From: Pantoea dispersa
GTDB taxonomy: Bacteria; Pseudomonadota; Gammaproteobacteria; Enterobacterales; Enterobacteriaceae
Reading direction: 5' to 3'
Assembly: GCF_014155765.1 (NCBI RefSeq)
Contig: NZ_SCKT01000008.1
Location: forward strand, 114,550-178,549
DNA length: 64,000 nucleotides
Below, piece by piece: positions 25,531 to 35,460 of this stretch (its first letter is position 1; every line of letters starts with the position of its first letter). The position numbers and the translations under genes were made by a program. Under the pieces are notes generated by a model. It was not told the DNA's origin and searched no databases. It saw only the letters and a program-made list of their open reading frames with translations.

Positions 25531-26277
25531 ATGGCAGAGTGGGTCAATGCAGAAGTAAAAGAAGTGAAAAACTGGACCGATGCACTGTTCAGCCTGCGCG
25601 TCACGGCACCCATCGACCCTTTTACCGCCGGCCAGTTTGCCAAGCTGGCGCTGGAAGTCGACGGCGAGCGCGTGCAGCGCGCCTACTCCTACGTTAACGC
25701 GCCGCAGGATCCGCTGCTGGAGTTCTATCTGGTAACGGTGCCGGAAGGGAAGCTCAGCCCGCGTTTACAGGCGCTGCAGCCTGGCGATCAGGTGATGGTG
25801 ACCAAAGAGGCGGCCGGTTTCTTTGTGCTGGATGAGATCCCCGACTGCCAGACGCTGTGGATGCTGGCGACCGGCACGGCGATCGGCCCGTATCTGTCGA
25901 TTTTGCAACAGGGCGAAGGGCTGGAGCGCTTCGACAACATTGTGCTGGTACACGCTGCGCGCTATGCCGCCGACCTGAGTTTTCTGCCGCTGATGCAGCA
26001 ACTGCAGCAGCGTTATCAGGGCAAGCTGCACATTCAGACGGTGGTCAGCCGCGAGCAGATGCCCGGTTCACTGCATGGCCGCGTACCGCAGCTGATCGAG
26101 AGCGGAGAACTGGAAAACGCCGTGGGCCTGCCGATGCTCGCCGACACCAGCCACGTGATGCTGTGCGGTAACCCGCAGATGGTGCGCGATACCCAGCAAT
26201 TGCTGAAAGAGACCCGCGATATGCGTAAGCATTTCAAACGTAAACCCGGTCACATGACCAGCGAGCATTACTGGTAA
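25531..26277 (+). CDS. fpr: Ferredoxin/flavodoxin-NADP+ reductase
   Basis: Cytoplasmic FAD enzyme of 248 residues that passes electrons between NADPH and flavodoxin or ferredoxin. The FAD motif RAYSYVNAP (RxYS), the NADP-binding ATGTAIGPYLSILQ and the C-terminal HMTSEHYW mark it as bacterial Fpr. AGGAG precedes the ATG. In E. coli it is induced by SoxS under redox stress; no soxbox was confirmed in the 260-base gap before it. Confidence 0.96.
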   Translation: MAEWVNAEVKEVKNWTDALFSLRVTAPIDPFTAGQFAKLALEVDGERVQRAYSYVNAPQDPLLEFYLVTVPEGKLSPRLQALQPGDQVMVTKEAAGFFVLDEIPDCQTLWMLATGTAIGPYLSILQQGEGLERFDNIVLVHAARYAADLSFLPLMQQLQQRYQGKLHIQTVVSREQMPGSLHGRVPQLIESGELENAVGLPMLADTSHVMLCGNPQMVRDTQQLLKETRDMRKHFKRKPGHMTSEHYW

Positions 26278-26382
26278 TCGTGCCGGCAGCAAAATGTCAG
26301 ATTTTTCCCGGCGCGGGTTTTGACTTTCAGCGGTAAAAACCGTTCTAATCGTGGGCTAAGTGAATGATTTAGGGCCGAAGCA

Positions 26383-26973
26383 ATGAAGAATCTGCCAGTC
26401 GCGCTGCTGCTCAGCGTCGCACTGACATTTCCCGCCTGGGCGGAGGACGCGCCCGCGCAGGATCGCAACGATCACCTGCCTGCGGCGCCGTATCTGCTGG
26501 CGGGTGCGCCCACCTTTGATATGACCATCGCGCAGTTCCGCGAAAAGTACAACGCTGCCAATCCTGACCTGCCGCTGCAGGAGTATCGCGCCATCGACAA
26601 CCGCGATGACAAGAGCCACCTGACTCGTGCCGCCAGCAAAATCAGCGAAACGCTGTATGCCTCTACCGCGCTGGAACAGGGCACCGGCAAGATTAAAACG
26701 CTGCAGATTACCTGGCTGCCGGTGCCGGGCCCGGATATGAAAGCGGCACAGACACGCGCCATGGATTACATGACTGCGCTACTGCGCTTTTTTGTGCCCG
26801 GTTTGTCAGCGGAAGAGGGACACAAGAAGCTCGATGGCCTGCTCAGCGCCGGCAAGGGCGCACGCTATTTTTCCCGCACCGAAGGTGCGCTGCGCTTTGT
26901 GGTCGCAGACAACGGCGACAAGGGACTGACCTTCGCCGTTGAGCCCATCAAACTGGCGCTCGCTAGCCCCTGA
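26383..26973 (+). CDS. yiiQ: DUF1454 periplasmic protein YiiQ
   Basis: 196-residue exported protein of unknown function. A signal peptide of about 20 residues ends in AWA before EDAPAQ. The mature part has the DUF1454 pattern (FDMTIAQFREKYNAANPDLP, SKISETLYASTALEQGTGK). It lies between fpr and tpiA as in E. coli, but yiiR, which follows yiiQ in E. coli, is absent. No enzymatic residues are recognisable. Confidence 0.88.
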   Translation: MKNLPVALLLSVALTFPAWAEDAPAQDRNDHLPAAPYLLAGAPTFDMTIAQFREKYNAANPDLPLQEYRAIDNRDDKSHLTRAASKISETLYASTALEQGTGKIKTLQITWLPVPGPDMKAAQTRAMDYMTALLRFFVPGLSAEEGHKKLDGLLSAGKGARYFSRTEGALRFVVADNGDKGLTFAVEPIKLALASP

Positions 26974-27094
26974 TCTCCCCGGCAAAAATGACGAAAAGCA
27001 AAGCCAGCGCCCCATTTGATCTCTATACTGTCTGGCAGACATCGCTGCCCCGATGGCAGCGCTATTTCATGAATCGCGTTATGCGGAGGAAAGA

Positions 27095-27862
27095 ATGCGA
27101 CATCCACTGGTTATGGGTAACTGGAAACTGAATGGCAGCAAGCACATGGCGGGCGAGCTGATTGAAGGCCTGCGCAAAGAGCTGTCAGGTGTGGAAGGCT
27201 GCGGTGTGGCGATTGCTCCGCCGGCGATCTATCTGGATCAGGCCAAACACGCCATTTCCGGCAGCCACATTGCGCTGGGTGCGCAGAACGTTGACGTGAA
27301 CCTGTCTGGCGCTTTCACCGGTGAAACCTCTGCCGAGATGCTGAAAGACATCGGCGCGAAATACATCATCATCGGCCACTCTGAGCGCCGCACCTACCAT
27401 AAAGAGAGCGACGAGTTCATCGCGAAGAAATTCGCCGTGCTGAAGGCCGCAGGCCTGGTACCGGTGCTGTGCATCGGTGAGACCGAAGCCGAGAACGAAG
27501 CCGGCAAAACTGAAGAAGTGTGCGCACGTCAGATCGACGCCGTGCTGGAAACCCAGGGCGCAGCGGCCTTCGAAGGCGCGGTTATCGCCTATGAGCCAGT
27601 CTGGGCCATCGGTACCGGCAAATCAGCGACCCCAGCGCAGGCGCAGGCAGTACACAAATTCATTCGTGATCACATCGCGAAGAAAGATGCCGCTATCGCT
27701 GAGCAGGTAATCATTCAGTACGGCGGTTCGGTTAACGACAAAAACGCCGCAGAACTGTTCACTCAGCCGGACATTGACGGCGCGCTGGTGGGCGGTGCGT
27801 CACTGAAGGCAGATGCTTTCGCGGTGATCGTCAAAGCCGCTGCGGCAGCCAAAAACGCGTAA
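27095..27862 (+). CDS. tpiA: Triosephosphate isomerase
   Basis: Glycolytic enzyme of 255 residues interconverting dihydroxyacetone phosphate and glyceraldehyde 3-phosphate. Catalytic residues are Lys11 (GNWKLNG), His95 (IIGHSERR) and Glu167 ([11 protein letters not shown]); the phosphate loop is QYGGSVN and GGASL. GGAGG precedes the chosen ATG, so the 14 extra codons of the open frame are not used. A TATACT box at 27024 may be its -10 element. Confidence 0.98.
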   Translation: MRHPLVMGNWKLNGSKHMAGELIEGLRKELSGVEGCGVAIAPPAIYLDQAKHAISGSHIALGAQNVDVNLSGAFTGETSAEMLKDIGAKYIIIGHSERRTYHKESDEFIAKKFAVLKAAGLVPVLCIGETEAENEAGKTEEVCARQIDAVLETQGAAAFEGAVIAYEPVWAIGTGKSATPAQAQAVHKFIRDHIAKKDAAIAEQVIIQYGGSVNDKNAAELFTQPDIDGALVGGASLKADAFAVIVKAAAAAKNA

Positions 27863-27875
27863 GTTTCTCACGCAG

Positions 27876-27906
27876 AAAAAGGCGGCTGATAAGCCGCCTT
27901 TTTTAT
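27876..27906. terminator. Bidirectional terminator between tpiA and cdh
   Basis: The stem AAGGCGGCT/AGCCGCCTT has a GATA loop, with A-run and T-run flanks on both sides. It ends tpiA on the plus strand and cdh on the minus strand. Confidence 0.88.
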
Positions 27907-27929
27907 TGCCTGAGCAGTCGCGATGCCAC

Positions 27930-28685
27930 TCACTCCAGCAAACGGCACTGGTGATCCTGCAGTTCTTCCGCCGAACCGCGATTCAGCTTGAGCCAGTTGC
28001 GCTCCAGCGCCAGCAGCGCCAGGCGTCCATCCGGCAGCTGGGCCAGCGCCAGCCCGTATTTGCCCATCTCACCGCGTGCATGCGGCACCTCTTCTGCCAG
28101 CCGGATAAACACGCTCTGCTGCGCCAGTTCGGCGGTGCTCAGCGTGCGAATCAGCCAGGTATGCCGCAGCAGCGTTGCCGTCTGCCACTGCGCATTCAGC
28201 TTCGGTGCCAGCGTATCCAGCTGCTGGCGCACATCCGGTCGCAGGCAGGAGATATGAATATGCAGCTGATTCTGCGTACGACCATACTGCGCGTTGATGG
28301 CCAGCGACAGCACGCGGTCGTCGACAGGCGCACCGCGTTTCTGCGCCAGCAGGCGGCGCTGCTGCCAGGCGGCAGCAAACAGGTTCGGCGTAGTGGGTTC
28401 GAGAAGGATTGGGCTCTCCATGCCGGTGATTTTTGCTATCGGCATCAGCAGATATTGCAGCGGGCCATTCAGATCTTTGAGCGTAACGTAACCCTGCGCC
28501 AGATTGACCTGCTGACAGGGGGCAGGATTACCGCGTTGCGTCATGTCCGGTACGCACTTTTCGCTGACAATCTGCCACAGCGCGTCGGCGTTTTTATGCA
28601 AATGCAGCGCACCGGCGATCAGCCCGGCAATCAGAAGGATGAACGCGATAATCAGCAACGTAACACTACGGCGGCGCGCCTGCAT
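27930..28685 (-). CDS. cdh: CDP-diacylglycerol pyrophosphatase
   Basis: Inner-membrane-anchored hydrolase of 251 residues that splits CDP-diacylglycerol to phosphatidate and CMP. One N-terminal membrane segment (residues 8-26) is followed by a periplasmic or peripheral domain with the HIT-like motif HIHISCLRPDVRQQL. Conserved blocks LKDLNGPLQYLLMP and RTQNQLHIHIS match E. coli Cdh. A GAGGA ribosome site precedes the start. The order tpiA-cdh-sbp-pfkA is that of E. coli. Confidence 0.93.
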   Translation of the reverse strand: MQARRRSVTLLIIAFILLIAGLIAGALHLHKNADALWQIVSEKCVPDMTQRGNPAPCQQVNLAQGYVTLKDLNGPLQYLLMPIAKITGMESPILLEPTTPNLFAAAWQQRRLLAQKRGAPVDDRVLSLAINAQYGRTQNQLHIHISCLRPDVRQQLDTLAPKLNAQWQTATLLRHTWLIRTLSTAELAQQSVFIRLAEEVPHARGEMGKYGLALAQLPDGRLALLALERNWLKLNRGSAEELQDHQCRLLE

Positions 28686-28760
28686 GGCCAGATCCTCTGT
28701 GATGAGCTGTCAGCATCCTCACCTGTCGCCAGCGTAAAGTCACGGTTTTTTCCGCGCCGT

Positions 28761-28793
28761 AAAGCAAAACGGCCAGCGCAGGGCTGACCGTTT
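28761..28793 (-). terminator. Terminator of sbp
   Basis: On the minus strand, AACGGTCAGC pairs with GCTGGCCGTT (with one G-T pair), followed by TTGCTTT. It lies 20 bases past the sbp stop. Confidence 0.7.
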
Positions 28794-28812
28794 CGTCATG
28801 ATGAAAACGCGG

Positions 28813-29802
28813 TTACGGTTTCATGACCTGATCGTAGCTGCCGCCGTCGGCAAAGTGTGCTTTCTGCGCTTTGCTCCAGCCGCCAAACTTGTCATCGATG
28901 GTGAACAGCTTAACCGGCGCGAAGCTGCTGGCAAACTTCTTCGCCACCTCAGGATCGCGCGGGCGATAGAAGTTTTGCGCCGCGATGGTCTGGCCTTCCG
29001 GTGAGTAGAGATATTTCAGGTACTCTTCCGCCACCTTACGCGTGCCCTGCTCATCCACCACTTTATCGACCACGGAGACCGTTGGTTCGGCGAGGATCGA
29101 TTCGCTCGGCGTAACGATTTCAAACTTGTCTTTGCCCAGCTTATCAACGGCCAGATAGGCTTCGTTTTCCCATGCAATCAGCACATCACCGATACCGCGC
29201 TCAACGAAGGTATTAGTCGCGCCACGTGCACCGGAATCCTGCACTTCAACGTTTTTGAACAGCGCCCGGACGTAAGCCAGCGCTTTGGCCTGGTCACCGT
29301 GGTTCTGGTCCAGCGCCCAGCCCCAGGCCGCCAGATAGTTCCAGCGTGCGCCGCCGGAGGTTTTCGGATTTGGCGTGATCACGGAAACGCCTGGCTTAAT
29401 CAGATCTGGCCAGTCATGAATGCCTTTAGGATTGCCTTTGCGTACCAGGAACACGATGGTGGAAGTATAAGGTGCCGAGTTGTCCGGCAGACGCTTGATC
29501 CAGTTTTTATCGATACGACCACGGTCAGCAATAGCATCCACGTCGGACTGCAGCGCCAGCGTCACCACATCTGCGCGGATGCCATTGATCACGGACGTCG
29601 CCTGCTTACCCGAACCGCCGTGCGACTGGCGGATCACCACGTTATCGCCGGTTTCCTGCTTGTAGTGCGCGCTAAAAGCTTTGTTGTACTGCTCGTACAG
29701 CTCACGGGTTGGATCGTAAGAGACGTTTAACAGCTGAATATCCTTTGCCAGAACACTGGTTGAAGCCAGTAACAGGGTGACACCAATACTCCACTTGTTC
29801 AT
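28813..29802 (-). CDS. sbp: Sulfate/thiosulfate ABC transporter binding protein Sbp
   Basis: Periplasmic sulfate-binding protein of 329 residues working with the CysTWA importer. The signal peptide ends in VLA before [50 protein letters not shown] and [15 protein letters not shown] are the sulfate-binding segments. GGGAG lies upstream of the chosen ATG; an open frame 14 codons longer is discarded. Expected to be induced by CysB in sulfur limitation. Confidence 0.97.
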   Translation of the reverse strand: MNKWSIGVTLLLASTSVLAKDIQLLNVSYDPTRELYEQYNKAFSAHYKQETGDNVVIRQSHGGSGKQATSVINGIRADVVTLALQSDVDAIADRGRIDKNWIKRLPDNSAPYTSTIVFLVRKGNPKGIHDWPDLIKPGVSVITPNPKTSGGARWNYLAAWGWALDQNHGDQAKALAYVRALFKNVEVQDSGARGATNTFVERGIGDVLIAWENEAYLAVDKLGKDKFEIVTPSESILAEPTVSVVDKVVDEQGTRKVAEEYLKYLYSPEGQTIAAQNFYRPRDPEVAKKFASSFAPVKLFTIDDKFGGWSKAQKAHFADGGSYDQVMKP

Positions 29803-29908
29803 TGCTTGCTCTCCCGAGGTCGTTATAGAACAAGACTGACACAAAGCAATCCATGGATTAAAGAATTAAAAATAAGCTGTTATAACTATGGAGAATATAG
29901 CAAGGCAT

Positions 29909-29937
29909 AAAAAAGGGCGCGAAAGCGATCGCGCCCG
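29909..29937 (-). terminator. Terminator of pfkA
   Basis: The 8-bp stem GGGCGCGA/TCGCGCCC is followed by six T on the minus strand, just beyond the pfkA stop codon. Confidence 0.88.
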
Positions 29938-29949
29938 ATTTATCGTTGA

Positions 29950-30912
29950 TTAGTAGAGTTTTTTCGCGGTATCCAGCCAGTCGCGCTTGAACGGACGCTT
30001 CATGTTTTCGATAGCGTCGATGATGTCATGATGCACCATCTTCTCGTTCTGAATACCCACGCAGCGACCGCCGTAGCCCTGCAGCAGCAGCTCAATTGAA
30101 TAAGCGCCCATGCGTGATGCCAGAATGCGGTCGTAAGCGCATGGCGCACCGCCGCGCTGGATGTGGCCGAGCACGGTGGCACGGGTTTCACGCTTGGTTT
30201 CCGCTTCAATAAAGTGCGCCAGATCGTCGATGTCACAGATATGTTCGGTGATCGCCACGATGGCGTGTTTTTTACCTTTCGCAATGCCAGCCTGGATTTC
30301 TGCCACCAGCTCTTCGCGCGTGTAAGGGATTTCAGGCAGCACGATGAACTCACAACCACCGGCGATGGCCGCCGCTAAGGTCAGGTCACCGCAGTAGCGG
30401 CCCATCACTTCTACGATGGAAATACGCTGATGCGAAGAAGAGGTATCGCGCAGACGGTCAATCGCTTCAACCACGGTTTCCAGCGCGGTGAAATAACCGA
30501 TGGTGTAATCGGTACCGGCGACGTCGTTATCGATGGTGCCCGGCAGGCCAATGCACGGGAAACCCATTTCGGTCAGGCGTTTGGCACCCATGTAAGAACC
30601 GTCACCGCCAATCACCACCAGCGCATCAATGCCGCGCTTTTTCATGTTTTCGATCGCGACCTGACGCACTTCTTCGTTGCGGAACTCCGGGAAACGCGCC
30701 GAGCCGAGGAAGGTGCCGCCGCGGTTAATCATGTCCGACACGCTGTAGCGGTCGAGGTTGATCATGCGGTCTTCGTACAAACCCAGATAGCCGTCATAGA
30801 TACCAAAAACTTCAAGGCCTTCACTCAGCGCGGAACGGACAACTCCGCGAATGGCTGCGTTCATGCCTGGGGCGTCGCCGCCGCTGGTCAGTACTCCGAT
30901 TTTTTTGATCAT
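29950..30912 (-). CDS. pfkA: 6-phosphofructokinase isozyme I
   Basis: ATP-dependent glycolytic enzyme of 320 residues forming fructose 1,6-bisphosphate. It shows [18 protein letters not shown] at the nucleotide site, GGDGSYMGA, and the catalytic Asp in [22 protein letters not shown] lies upstream of the chosen ATG, so seven upstream codons are excluded. A Cra operator overlaps its promoter, so fructose phosphates would derepress it. It is monocistronic given the terminator. Confidence 0.98.
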   Translation of the reverse strand: MIKKIGVLTSGGDAPGMNAAIRGVVRSALSEGLEVFGIYDGYLGLYEDRMINLDRYSVSDMINRGGTFLGSARFPEFRNEEVRQVAIENMKKRGIDALVVIGGDGSYMGAKRLTEMGFPCIGLPGTIDNDVAGTDYTIGYFTALETVVEAIDRLRDTSSSHQRISIVEVMGRYCGDLTLAAAIAGGCEFIVLPEIPYTREELVAEIQAGIAKGKKHAIVAITEHICDIDDLAHFIEAETKRETRATVLGHIQRGGAPCAYDRILASRMGAYSIELLLQGYGGRCVGIQNEKMVHHDIIDAIENMKRPFKRDWLDTAKKLY

Positions 30913-31004
30913 GACAACCTCTGGATTGTTCAAAACTAAGGATTATTCCTGCCTGTCGACCGGTGTGGACCAGCTCGCGATCGCACGGCTTAATAGTTGC
31001 AGAT

Positions 31005-31041
31005 AGTATATCAAAGGCTTGATGCTGAATTGATTCAGGTC
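31005..31041 (-). promoter_or_regulatory. pfkA promoter and Cra (FruR) operator
   Basis: GCTGAATTGATTCAGGTC (31024-31041) is a near-palindromic match to the Cra consensus TGAATCGATTCA. A TATACT -10 box lies at 31005-31010, so the operator covers the -35 region. E. coli pfkA is repressed by Cra in the same way. Confidence 0.75.
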
Positions 31042-31119
31042 AGACAAGTTTTCGCTAATTTTTTACAGAGTTGTTAGCGTTACGTCATTTTTTTCACGCA
31101 ATACTATGTTTTATAACGG

Positions 31120-32022
31120 CTAAAACTGAAAAAAACCCTGCTGATTTTGCGGCACGACAGAACAGGGGTCCTGATGAATAATCACATCTGAGCCGGGAAA
31201 TTTTTGCCGTAATGCCTGCTCAATTTGATCGGCCACCTGATGCGCCTGCACCAGCGGGAGATGATCGTCCATCTCCAGATGAAGCTGAATAAACCGCGTC
31301 GGGCCAGACTGCCGCGTACGTAACGCATGGGCACCGCGTACGCCGGGCCAGTGGCTTACCAGCGCGATAATCGCCTGTTTTTCCTGCTCCGGCAACGCAC
31401 GATCGAGCAGCGACTGCACCGCTTCATAGCCCATGCGCAGCGCGTTATAGAGGATATATACGCCGATGCCGAGCGCAAACAGCGCATCCGCACGCTTGAA
31501 ACCATAACTGCTTAAGCCCAGCGCCACCAGAATGGCACCGTTCATCACCACATCCGACTGATAATGCAGCATGTCCGCGCGTATCGCCTGGCTGCGGGTA
31601 CGCCGCACCACCCAGCGTTGGAAAGCGACCAGCACCAGCGTGGAGCTGAGGGCGATTAGCGTCACGACTACGCCCACCAGCGGCGCGCGCAGCGTTTCCG
31701 GTGTGGCCAGATGCTGCAGCCCGGTAAGAAACAAAAACAGCGCCGATCCGGAGATAAACATGCTTTGCGCCAGTGCCGCCAGCGATTCCGCTTTACCGTG
31801 ACCAAAGGTGTGATCGTCATCGGCAGGCTGCAATGAATAGCGCACCACCAGCAGATTGGTCAGTGACGCGGCGATATCGACCAGCGAATCCACCAGCGCC
31901 GCCAGCACGCTGACCGAACCGGTGTACCACCAGGCGAAAATTTTCACGATCAGCAACAGCGTTGCCAGCGTGGTCGCCGCCAGCGCCGCGCGGTTTACCA
32001 GTTTTGCGTAGGAAGGTTCCAT
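31120..32022 (-). CDS. fieF: Cation-efflux pump FieF (CDF family)
   Basis: Inner-membrane Fe(II)/Zn(II)-proton antiporter (YiiP) of 300 residues. Six membrane segments carry the metal site residues in [14 protein letters not shown] and [12 protein letters not shown], and the cytoplasmic domain has HLEMDD and IIHQDP. The chosen start ([18 protein letters not shown]) matches the E. coli length and has GAGG/AAGG upstream; 20 extra upstream codons are not used. It lies between pfkA and cpxP as in E. coli. Confidence 0.95.
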   Translation of the reverse strand: MEPSYAKLVNRAALAATTLATLLLIVKIFAWWYTGSVSVLAALVDSLVDIAASLTNLLVVRYSLQPADDDHTFGHGKAESLAALAQSMFISGSALFLFLTGLQHLATPETLRAPLVGVVVTLIALSSTLVLVAFQRWVVRRTRSQAIRADMLHYQSDVVMNGAILVALGLSSYGFKRADALFALGIGVYILYNALRMGYEAVQSLLDRALPEQEKQAIIALVSHWPGVRGAHALRTRQSGPTRFIQLHLEMDDHLPLVQAHQVADQIEQALRQKFPGSDVIIHQDPCSVVPQNQQGFFQF

Positions 32023-32145
32023 ACCTTGCCTCGTCAGGCGCTGCAGCACGCCATGCAGTGGAAAATGGCTCAAGTTTATCACCGTCCCGTGCAGACTGCG
32101 TGACAGGATAGCGAAACGGATGCAATTTGCCCGCGAATTCAGGGC

Positions 32146-32204
32146 AAAAAAAACCCCGCCATCATGGCGGGGAAGACAGGGATGGTGTCTATGGCAAGGA
32201 AAAC
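32146..32204 (-). ncRNA. cpxQ: CpxQ sRNA from the cpxP 3' end, with terminator
   Basis: The last 59 bases of the cpxP transcript keep the CpxQ pattern: GTTTTCCTTGCCATAGACAC (the seed region) and then CCCTGTCTTC. They end in the hairpin CCCCGCC/GGCGGGG with eight T. In E. coli and Salmonella RNase E releases CpxQ from cpxP mRNA, and with Hfq it represses inner-membrane protein mRNAs in the Cpx response. The element begins 12 bases past the stop codon. Conservation is seen; processing is inferred. Confidence 0.85.
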
Positions 32205-32216
32205 AGGGATACTATG

Positions 32217-32729
32217 TTACTGGTTACTGCTGGTACTACTCACTGCTTGCAGCGGTGATGATGGCTGCAATCCGGAGAGCCGACGCGCTTCATTCAGGCG
32301 CCGCTCAAAATTCTTCTGCAATGTCGCTTGCTGTGCAGGCGTTAGCAGGTGATACATCTGATTACGAACCCGGGCCATCTCGATTTGCAGTTCTACCTGC
32401 TCGCGGGCCTGTTTCTCTGCCTGCTGGCGGATAGCCGATTCGTTAAATTTGTCTGCAATGACAAGGTCATGCATAGTTTCTATGTCCTGAACGCTTAACA
32501 CCGGGCGTTCATGGCGCGCTTGCTGCATCAGATCGCGCATCTGTTGCCGCTGTTGTTCAGTCAGCTCAATGCCATCGAACATGTGGCTTTGCGGATTTTG
32601 CGTCATACTGCCTGTCGTCAATCCGCCGTTATGATGCATCTCGTCAATCGTCGTCGTGTCTGCTGCTTCTGCGCTGGCGTGACTGAGAACCATCGCTGAG
32701 GCAAAGACGACGGCGGTTAAGTAGCGCAT
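32217..32729 (-). CDS. cpxP: Periplasmic Cpx inhibitor and chaperone CpxP
   Basis: 170-residue periplasmic protein that binds the CpxA sensor domain and keeps the pathway off, and also delivers misfolded proteins to DegP. The signal peptide ends near SHASAEA. Two LTxxQ-type motifs, LTEQQRQQM and LTPAQQATL, are diagnostic of the CpxP/Spy family. GGGAG precedes the start. Divergent from cpxR across a CpxR box, so it is induced by the pathway it limits; its mRNA tail yields CpxQ. Confidence 0.93.
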   Translation of the reverse strand: MRYLTAVVFASAMVLSHASAEAADTTTIDEMHHNGGLTTGSMTQNPQSHMFDGIELTEQQRQQMRDLMQQARHERPVLSVQDIETMHDLVIADKFNESAIRQQAEKQAREQVELQIEMARVRNQMYHLLTPAQQATLQKNFERRLNEARRLSGLQPSSPLQAVSSTSSNQ

Positions 32730-32809
32730 CGTTTACTCCCGGTTCGTTCAGTTTTGCGATTCAACGAGAGCTAGTGTACGGCGACAGCTGCAAACATCCG
32801 TCAGGGGGT

Positions 32810-32824
32810 GTAAAACTACGTAAA
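32810..32824. promoter_or_regulatory. CpxR box between cpxP and cpxR
   Basis: GTAAAACTACGTAAA is a perfect GTAAA-N5-GTAAA direct repeat, the CpxR recognition sequence. It is placed to activate cpxP on one side and cpxRA on the other. Confidence 0.88.
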
Positions 32825-32879
32825 GCGTTGGATTGCCACTATAGGAACACGGTATTTTGCCTGCGGAGGGCAACAAAAA

Positions 32880-33578
32880 ATGAATAAAATCCTGTTGGTT
32901 GATGACGACCGCGAATTGACTTCGCTGCTTAAAGAACTGCTTGAAATGGAAGGTTTTGAGGTGATTGTCGCCAGCGATGGCGAGCAGGCGCTCAATCTGC
33001 TGGACAACACCGTCGACCTGCTTTTGCTCGATGTCATGATGCCGAAGAAGAACGGTATCGACACGTTAAAAGAGCTACGCCAGCAACATCAAACCCCTGT
33101 CATCATGCTGACCGCCCGCGGTAGCGAGCTGGACCGCGTTCTGGGCCTGGAACTGGGCGCGGATGACTATCTGCCAAAGCCGTTCAACGATCGCGAACTG
33201 GTGGCGCGTATCCGTGCGATTCTGCGCCGTTCCAACTGGAGCGAACAGCAGCAACAGCACGATAACAGCTCACCGACGCTGGAAGTGGATTGCCTGCGCC
33301 TGAATCCGGGCCGTCAGGAAGCCAGCTTCGACAGCGAAACGCTGGATCTCACCGGCACCGAGTTCACCCTGCTCTACTTACTGGCGCAGCATCTTGGCCA
33401 GGTGGTGTCACGCGAGCATCTCAGCCAGGAAGTGCTGGGCAAGCGCCTGACGCCGTTTGACCGCGCTATTGATATGCACATCTCTAACCTGCGTCGTAAG
33501 CTGCCGGAACGTCGTGATGGTCATCCGTGGTTCAAAACTCTGCGCGGACGCGGCTATCTGATGGTTTCGGCATCATGA
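32880..33578 (+). CDS. cpxR: Envelope-stress response regulator CpxR
   Basis: OmpR-type response regulator of 232 residues. The receiver domain has the acidic pair Asp9-Asp10, the phosphorylated Asp51 (LLLLDVMMP), Thr and Lys (ADDYLPKPF); a C-terminal winged helix (LTGTEFTLLYLLAQHLGQVV) binds GTAAA repeats. It overlaps cpxA by 4 bases (ATGA). Activated by CpxA in response to misfolded envelope proteins, and autoregulated through the upstream box. Confidence 0.98.
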   Translation: MNKILLVDDDRELTSLLKELLEMEGFEVIVASDGEQALNLLDNTVDLLLLDVMMPKKNGIDTLKELRQQHQTPVIMLTARGSELDRVLGLELGADDYLPKPFNDRELVARIRAILRRSNWSEQQQQHDNSSPTLEVDCLRLNPGRQEASFDSETLDLTGTEFTLLYLLAQHLGQVVSREHLSQEVLGKRLTPFDRAIDMHISNLRRKLPERRDGHPWFKTLRGRGYLMVSAS

Positions 33579-34951
33579 TTGGAAGTTTGACCACCCGCAT
33601 CTTCGCCATCTTCTGGCTCACCCTGGCGCTGGTGTTGATGCTGGTACTGATGGTGCCCAAACTCGATTCGCGCCAGATGACCTCACTGATGGAGAGCGAA
33701 CAGCGCCAGGGTACCATGATTGAGCAACACGTTGAGGCGGAGCTGTCACAGGATCCGCCCAACGACCTGATGTGGTGGCGCCGGCTGTTTCGCGCCATCG
33801 ACAAATGGGCACCGCCCGGTCAGCGCCTGCTGCTGGTGACCAGCGAAGGACGGGTGATCGGTGCGCAGCACAATGAAATGCAGGTGATCCGCAACTTTAT
33901 CGGCCAGTCTGATAATGCCGATCATCCGCAGAAGAAAAAGTATGGCCGCGTCGAGATGGTCGGTCCCTTCGCGGTGCGCGACGGCGAAGACAATTACCAG
34001 CTGTATCTGATCCGTCCCGCCACCAGTTCCCAGCTCGATTTCGTCAACCTGCTGTTTGACCGTCCTCTGCTGCTGCTCATCGTCACCATGTTAATCAGCT
34101 CACCGCTGCTGCTGTGGCTGGCGTGGAGCCTGGCGCGTCCGGCACGCAAACTAAAACATGCCGCGGATGAAGTGGCGAGCGGGAATTTGCGTCAGCATCC
34201 GGAACTGGAATCAGGCCCGCAGGAATTTCTTGCTGCCGGTTCCAGTTTCAACCAGATGGTGAGCGCGCTCGAACGCATGATGACGGCACAGCAGCGTCTG
34301 CTGTCGGATATCAGCCATGAATTACGCACGCCGCTGACGCGTCTGCAGCTGGCGACTGCGCTACTGCGCCGGCGTCATGGCGAAGGCAAAGAGCTGGAGC
34401 GCATTGAGACCGAAGCGCAGCGTCTGGACGGCATGATCAACGACTTGCTGGTACTGTCGCGCACCCAGCACAAGAACGCGCTGGTGAGCGAAGCGATGAA
34501 GGCCAACCAGCTGTGGAATGGCGTGCTGGAAGATGCCAAATTCGAAGCGGAGCAGATGGGTAAAACCATGGACGTACCGTATCCGCCCGGTCCGTGGCCG
34601 CTGTACGGTAACCCGCATGCGCTGGAAAGCGCGCTGGAGAACATTGTGCGTAACGCGCTGCGCTATTCGCACACGCACATCAGCGTTAGCTTTGCGGTGG
34701 ATATTCAGGGCATTACCGTGCACGTCGACGACGACGGTCCCGGCGTCAGCCCGGAAGATCGCGAGCAGATTTTCCGTCCGTTCTACCGCACCGATGAAGC
34801 GCGTGACCGTGAATCCGGCGGCACCGGGCTCGGGCTGGCGATTGTCGAAACCGCCGTGCAACAGCACCGCGGCTGGGTGAAAGCCGATGACAGCCCGTTA
34901 GGCGGTCTGCGCCTGACGCTGTGGCTGCCGCTGTACTCCGCCCGGCAATAA
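33575..34951 (+). CDS. cpxA: Envelope-stress sensor histidine kinase CpxA
   Basis: Inner-membrane sensor kinase/phosphatase of 458 residues. Two membrane segments flank a periplasmic sensor (about 30-160). HAMP is followed by the phosphorylated His248 in [14 protein letters not shown] and the ATP domain with [11 protein letters not shown] (N box), [13 protein letters not shown] and [11 protein letters not shown]. The ATGA overlap with cpxR decides the start over an ATG 16 codons upstream. In E. coli cpxA is the distal gene; here trmL follows 35 bases later on the same strand. Confidence 0.97.
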   Translation: MIGSLTTRIFAIFWLTLALVLMLVLMVPKLDSRQMTSLMESEQRQGTMIEQHVEAELSQDPPNDLMWWRRLFRAIDKWAPPGQRLLLVTSEGRVIGAQHNEMQVIRNFIGQSDNADHPQKKKYGRVEMVGPFAVRDGEDNYQLYLIRPATSSQLDFVNLLFDRPLLLLIVTMLISSPLLLWLAWSLARPARKLKHAADEVASGNLRQHPELESGPQEFLAAGSSFNQMVSALERMMTAQQRLLSDISHELRTPLTRLQLATALLRRRHGEGKELERIETEAQRLDGMINDLLVLSRTQHKNALVSEAMKANQLWNGVLEDAKFEAEQMGKTMDVPYPPGPWPLYGNPHALESALENIVRNALRYSHTHISVSFAVDIQGITVHVDDDGPGVSPEDREQIFRPFYRTDEARDRESGGTGLGLAIVETAVQQHRGWVKADDSPLGGLRLTLWLPLYSARQ

Positions 34952-34986
34952 TTTGCTATGCTGCGGCCCTCGTTTCCGGGGGCCTT

Positions 34987-35460
34987 ATGCTAAACATCGT
35001 CTTATTTGAACCTGAAATCCCGCCAAATACCGGCAACATCATCCGCCTGTGCGCCAATACCGGCTTTCAGCTGCACCTGATTGAGCCGTTAGGCTTCGCC
35101 TGGGATGATAAACGCCTGCGCCGCGCCGGACTGGATTACCATGAATATACCGCGCTGAAAAAGCACGCCAGCTACGCCGCTTTTCTGGCGGCGGAAGCGC
35201 CACAGCGCTTACTCGCGCTGACCACCAAAGGCACACCGGCGCACAGCGCCGTCAGCTATCAGCCGGGCGACTATCTGCTGTTTGGCCCGGAGAGCCGTGG
35301 CTTACCGCCAGACATTCTTAATGCGTTGCCAGCAGAACAGAAGATCCGCATTCCGATGCGCGCGGAGAGCCGCAGCATGAACCTGTCGAATGCGGTTTCA
35401 GTGGTGGTGTATGAGGCGTGGCGCCAGCTGGAATATGCGGGCGCGCTGATCAAAAGCTAG
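34987..35460 (+). CDS. trmL: tRNA (cytidine/uridine-2'-O-)-methyltransferase TrmL
   Basis: 157-residue SPOUT enzyme that 2'-O-methylates the wobble base (C34/U34) of tRNA-Leu isoacceptors. The start [17 protein letters not shown] and the knot motifs [11 protein letters not shown] and [20 protein letters not shown] are diagnostic. The longer open frame (22 codons) overlaps cpxA and is not used. A TGCTATGCT extended -10 lies just before it. Its stop overlaps the convergent cysE stop in the palindrome CTAG. Confidence 0.96.
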   Translation: MLNIVLFEPEIPPNTGNIIRLCANTGFQLHLIEPLGFAWDDKRLRRAGLDYHEYTALKKHASYAAFLAAEAPQRLLALTTKGTPAHSAVSYQPGDYLLFGPESRGLPPDILNALPAEQKIRIPMRAESRSMNLSNAVSVVVYEAWRQLEYAGALIKS

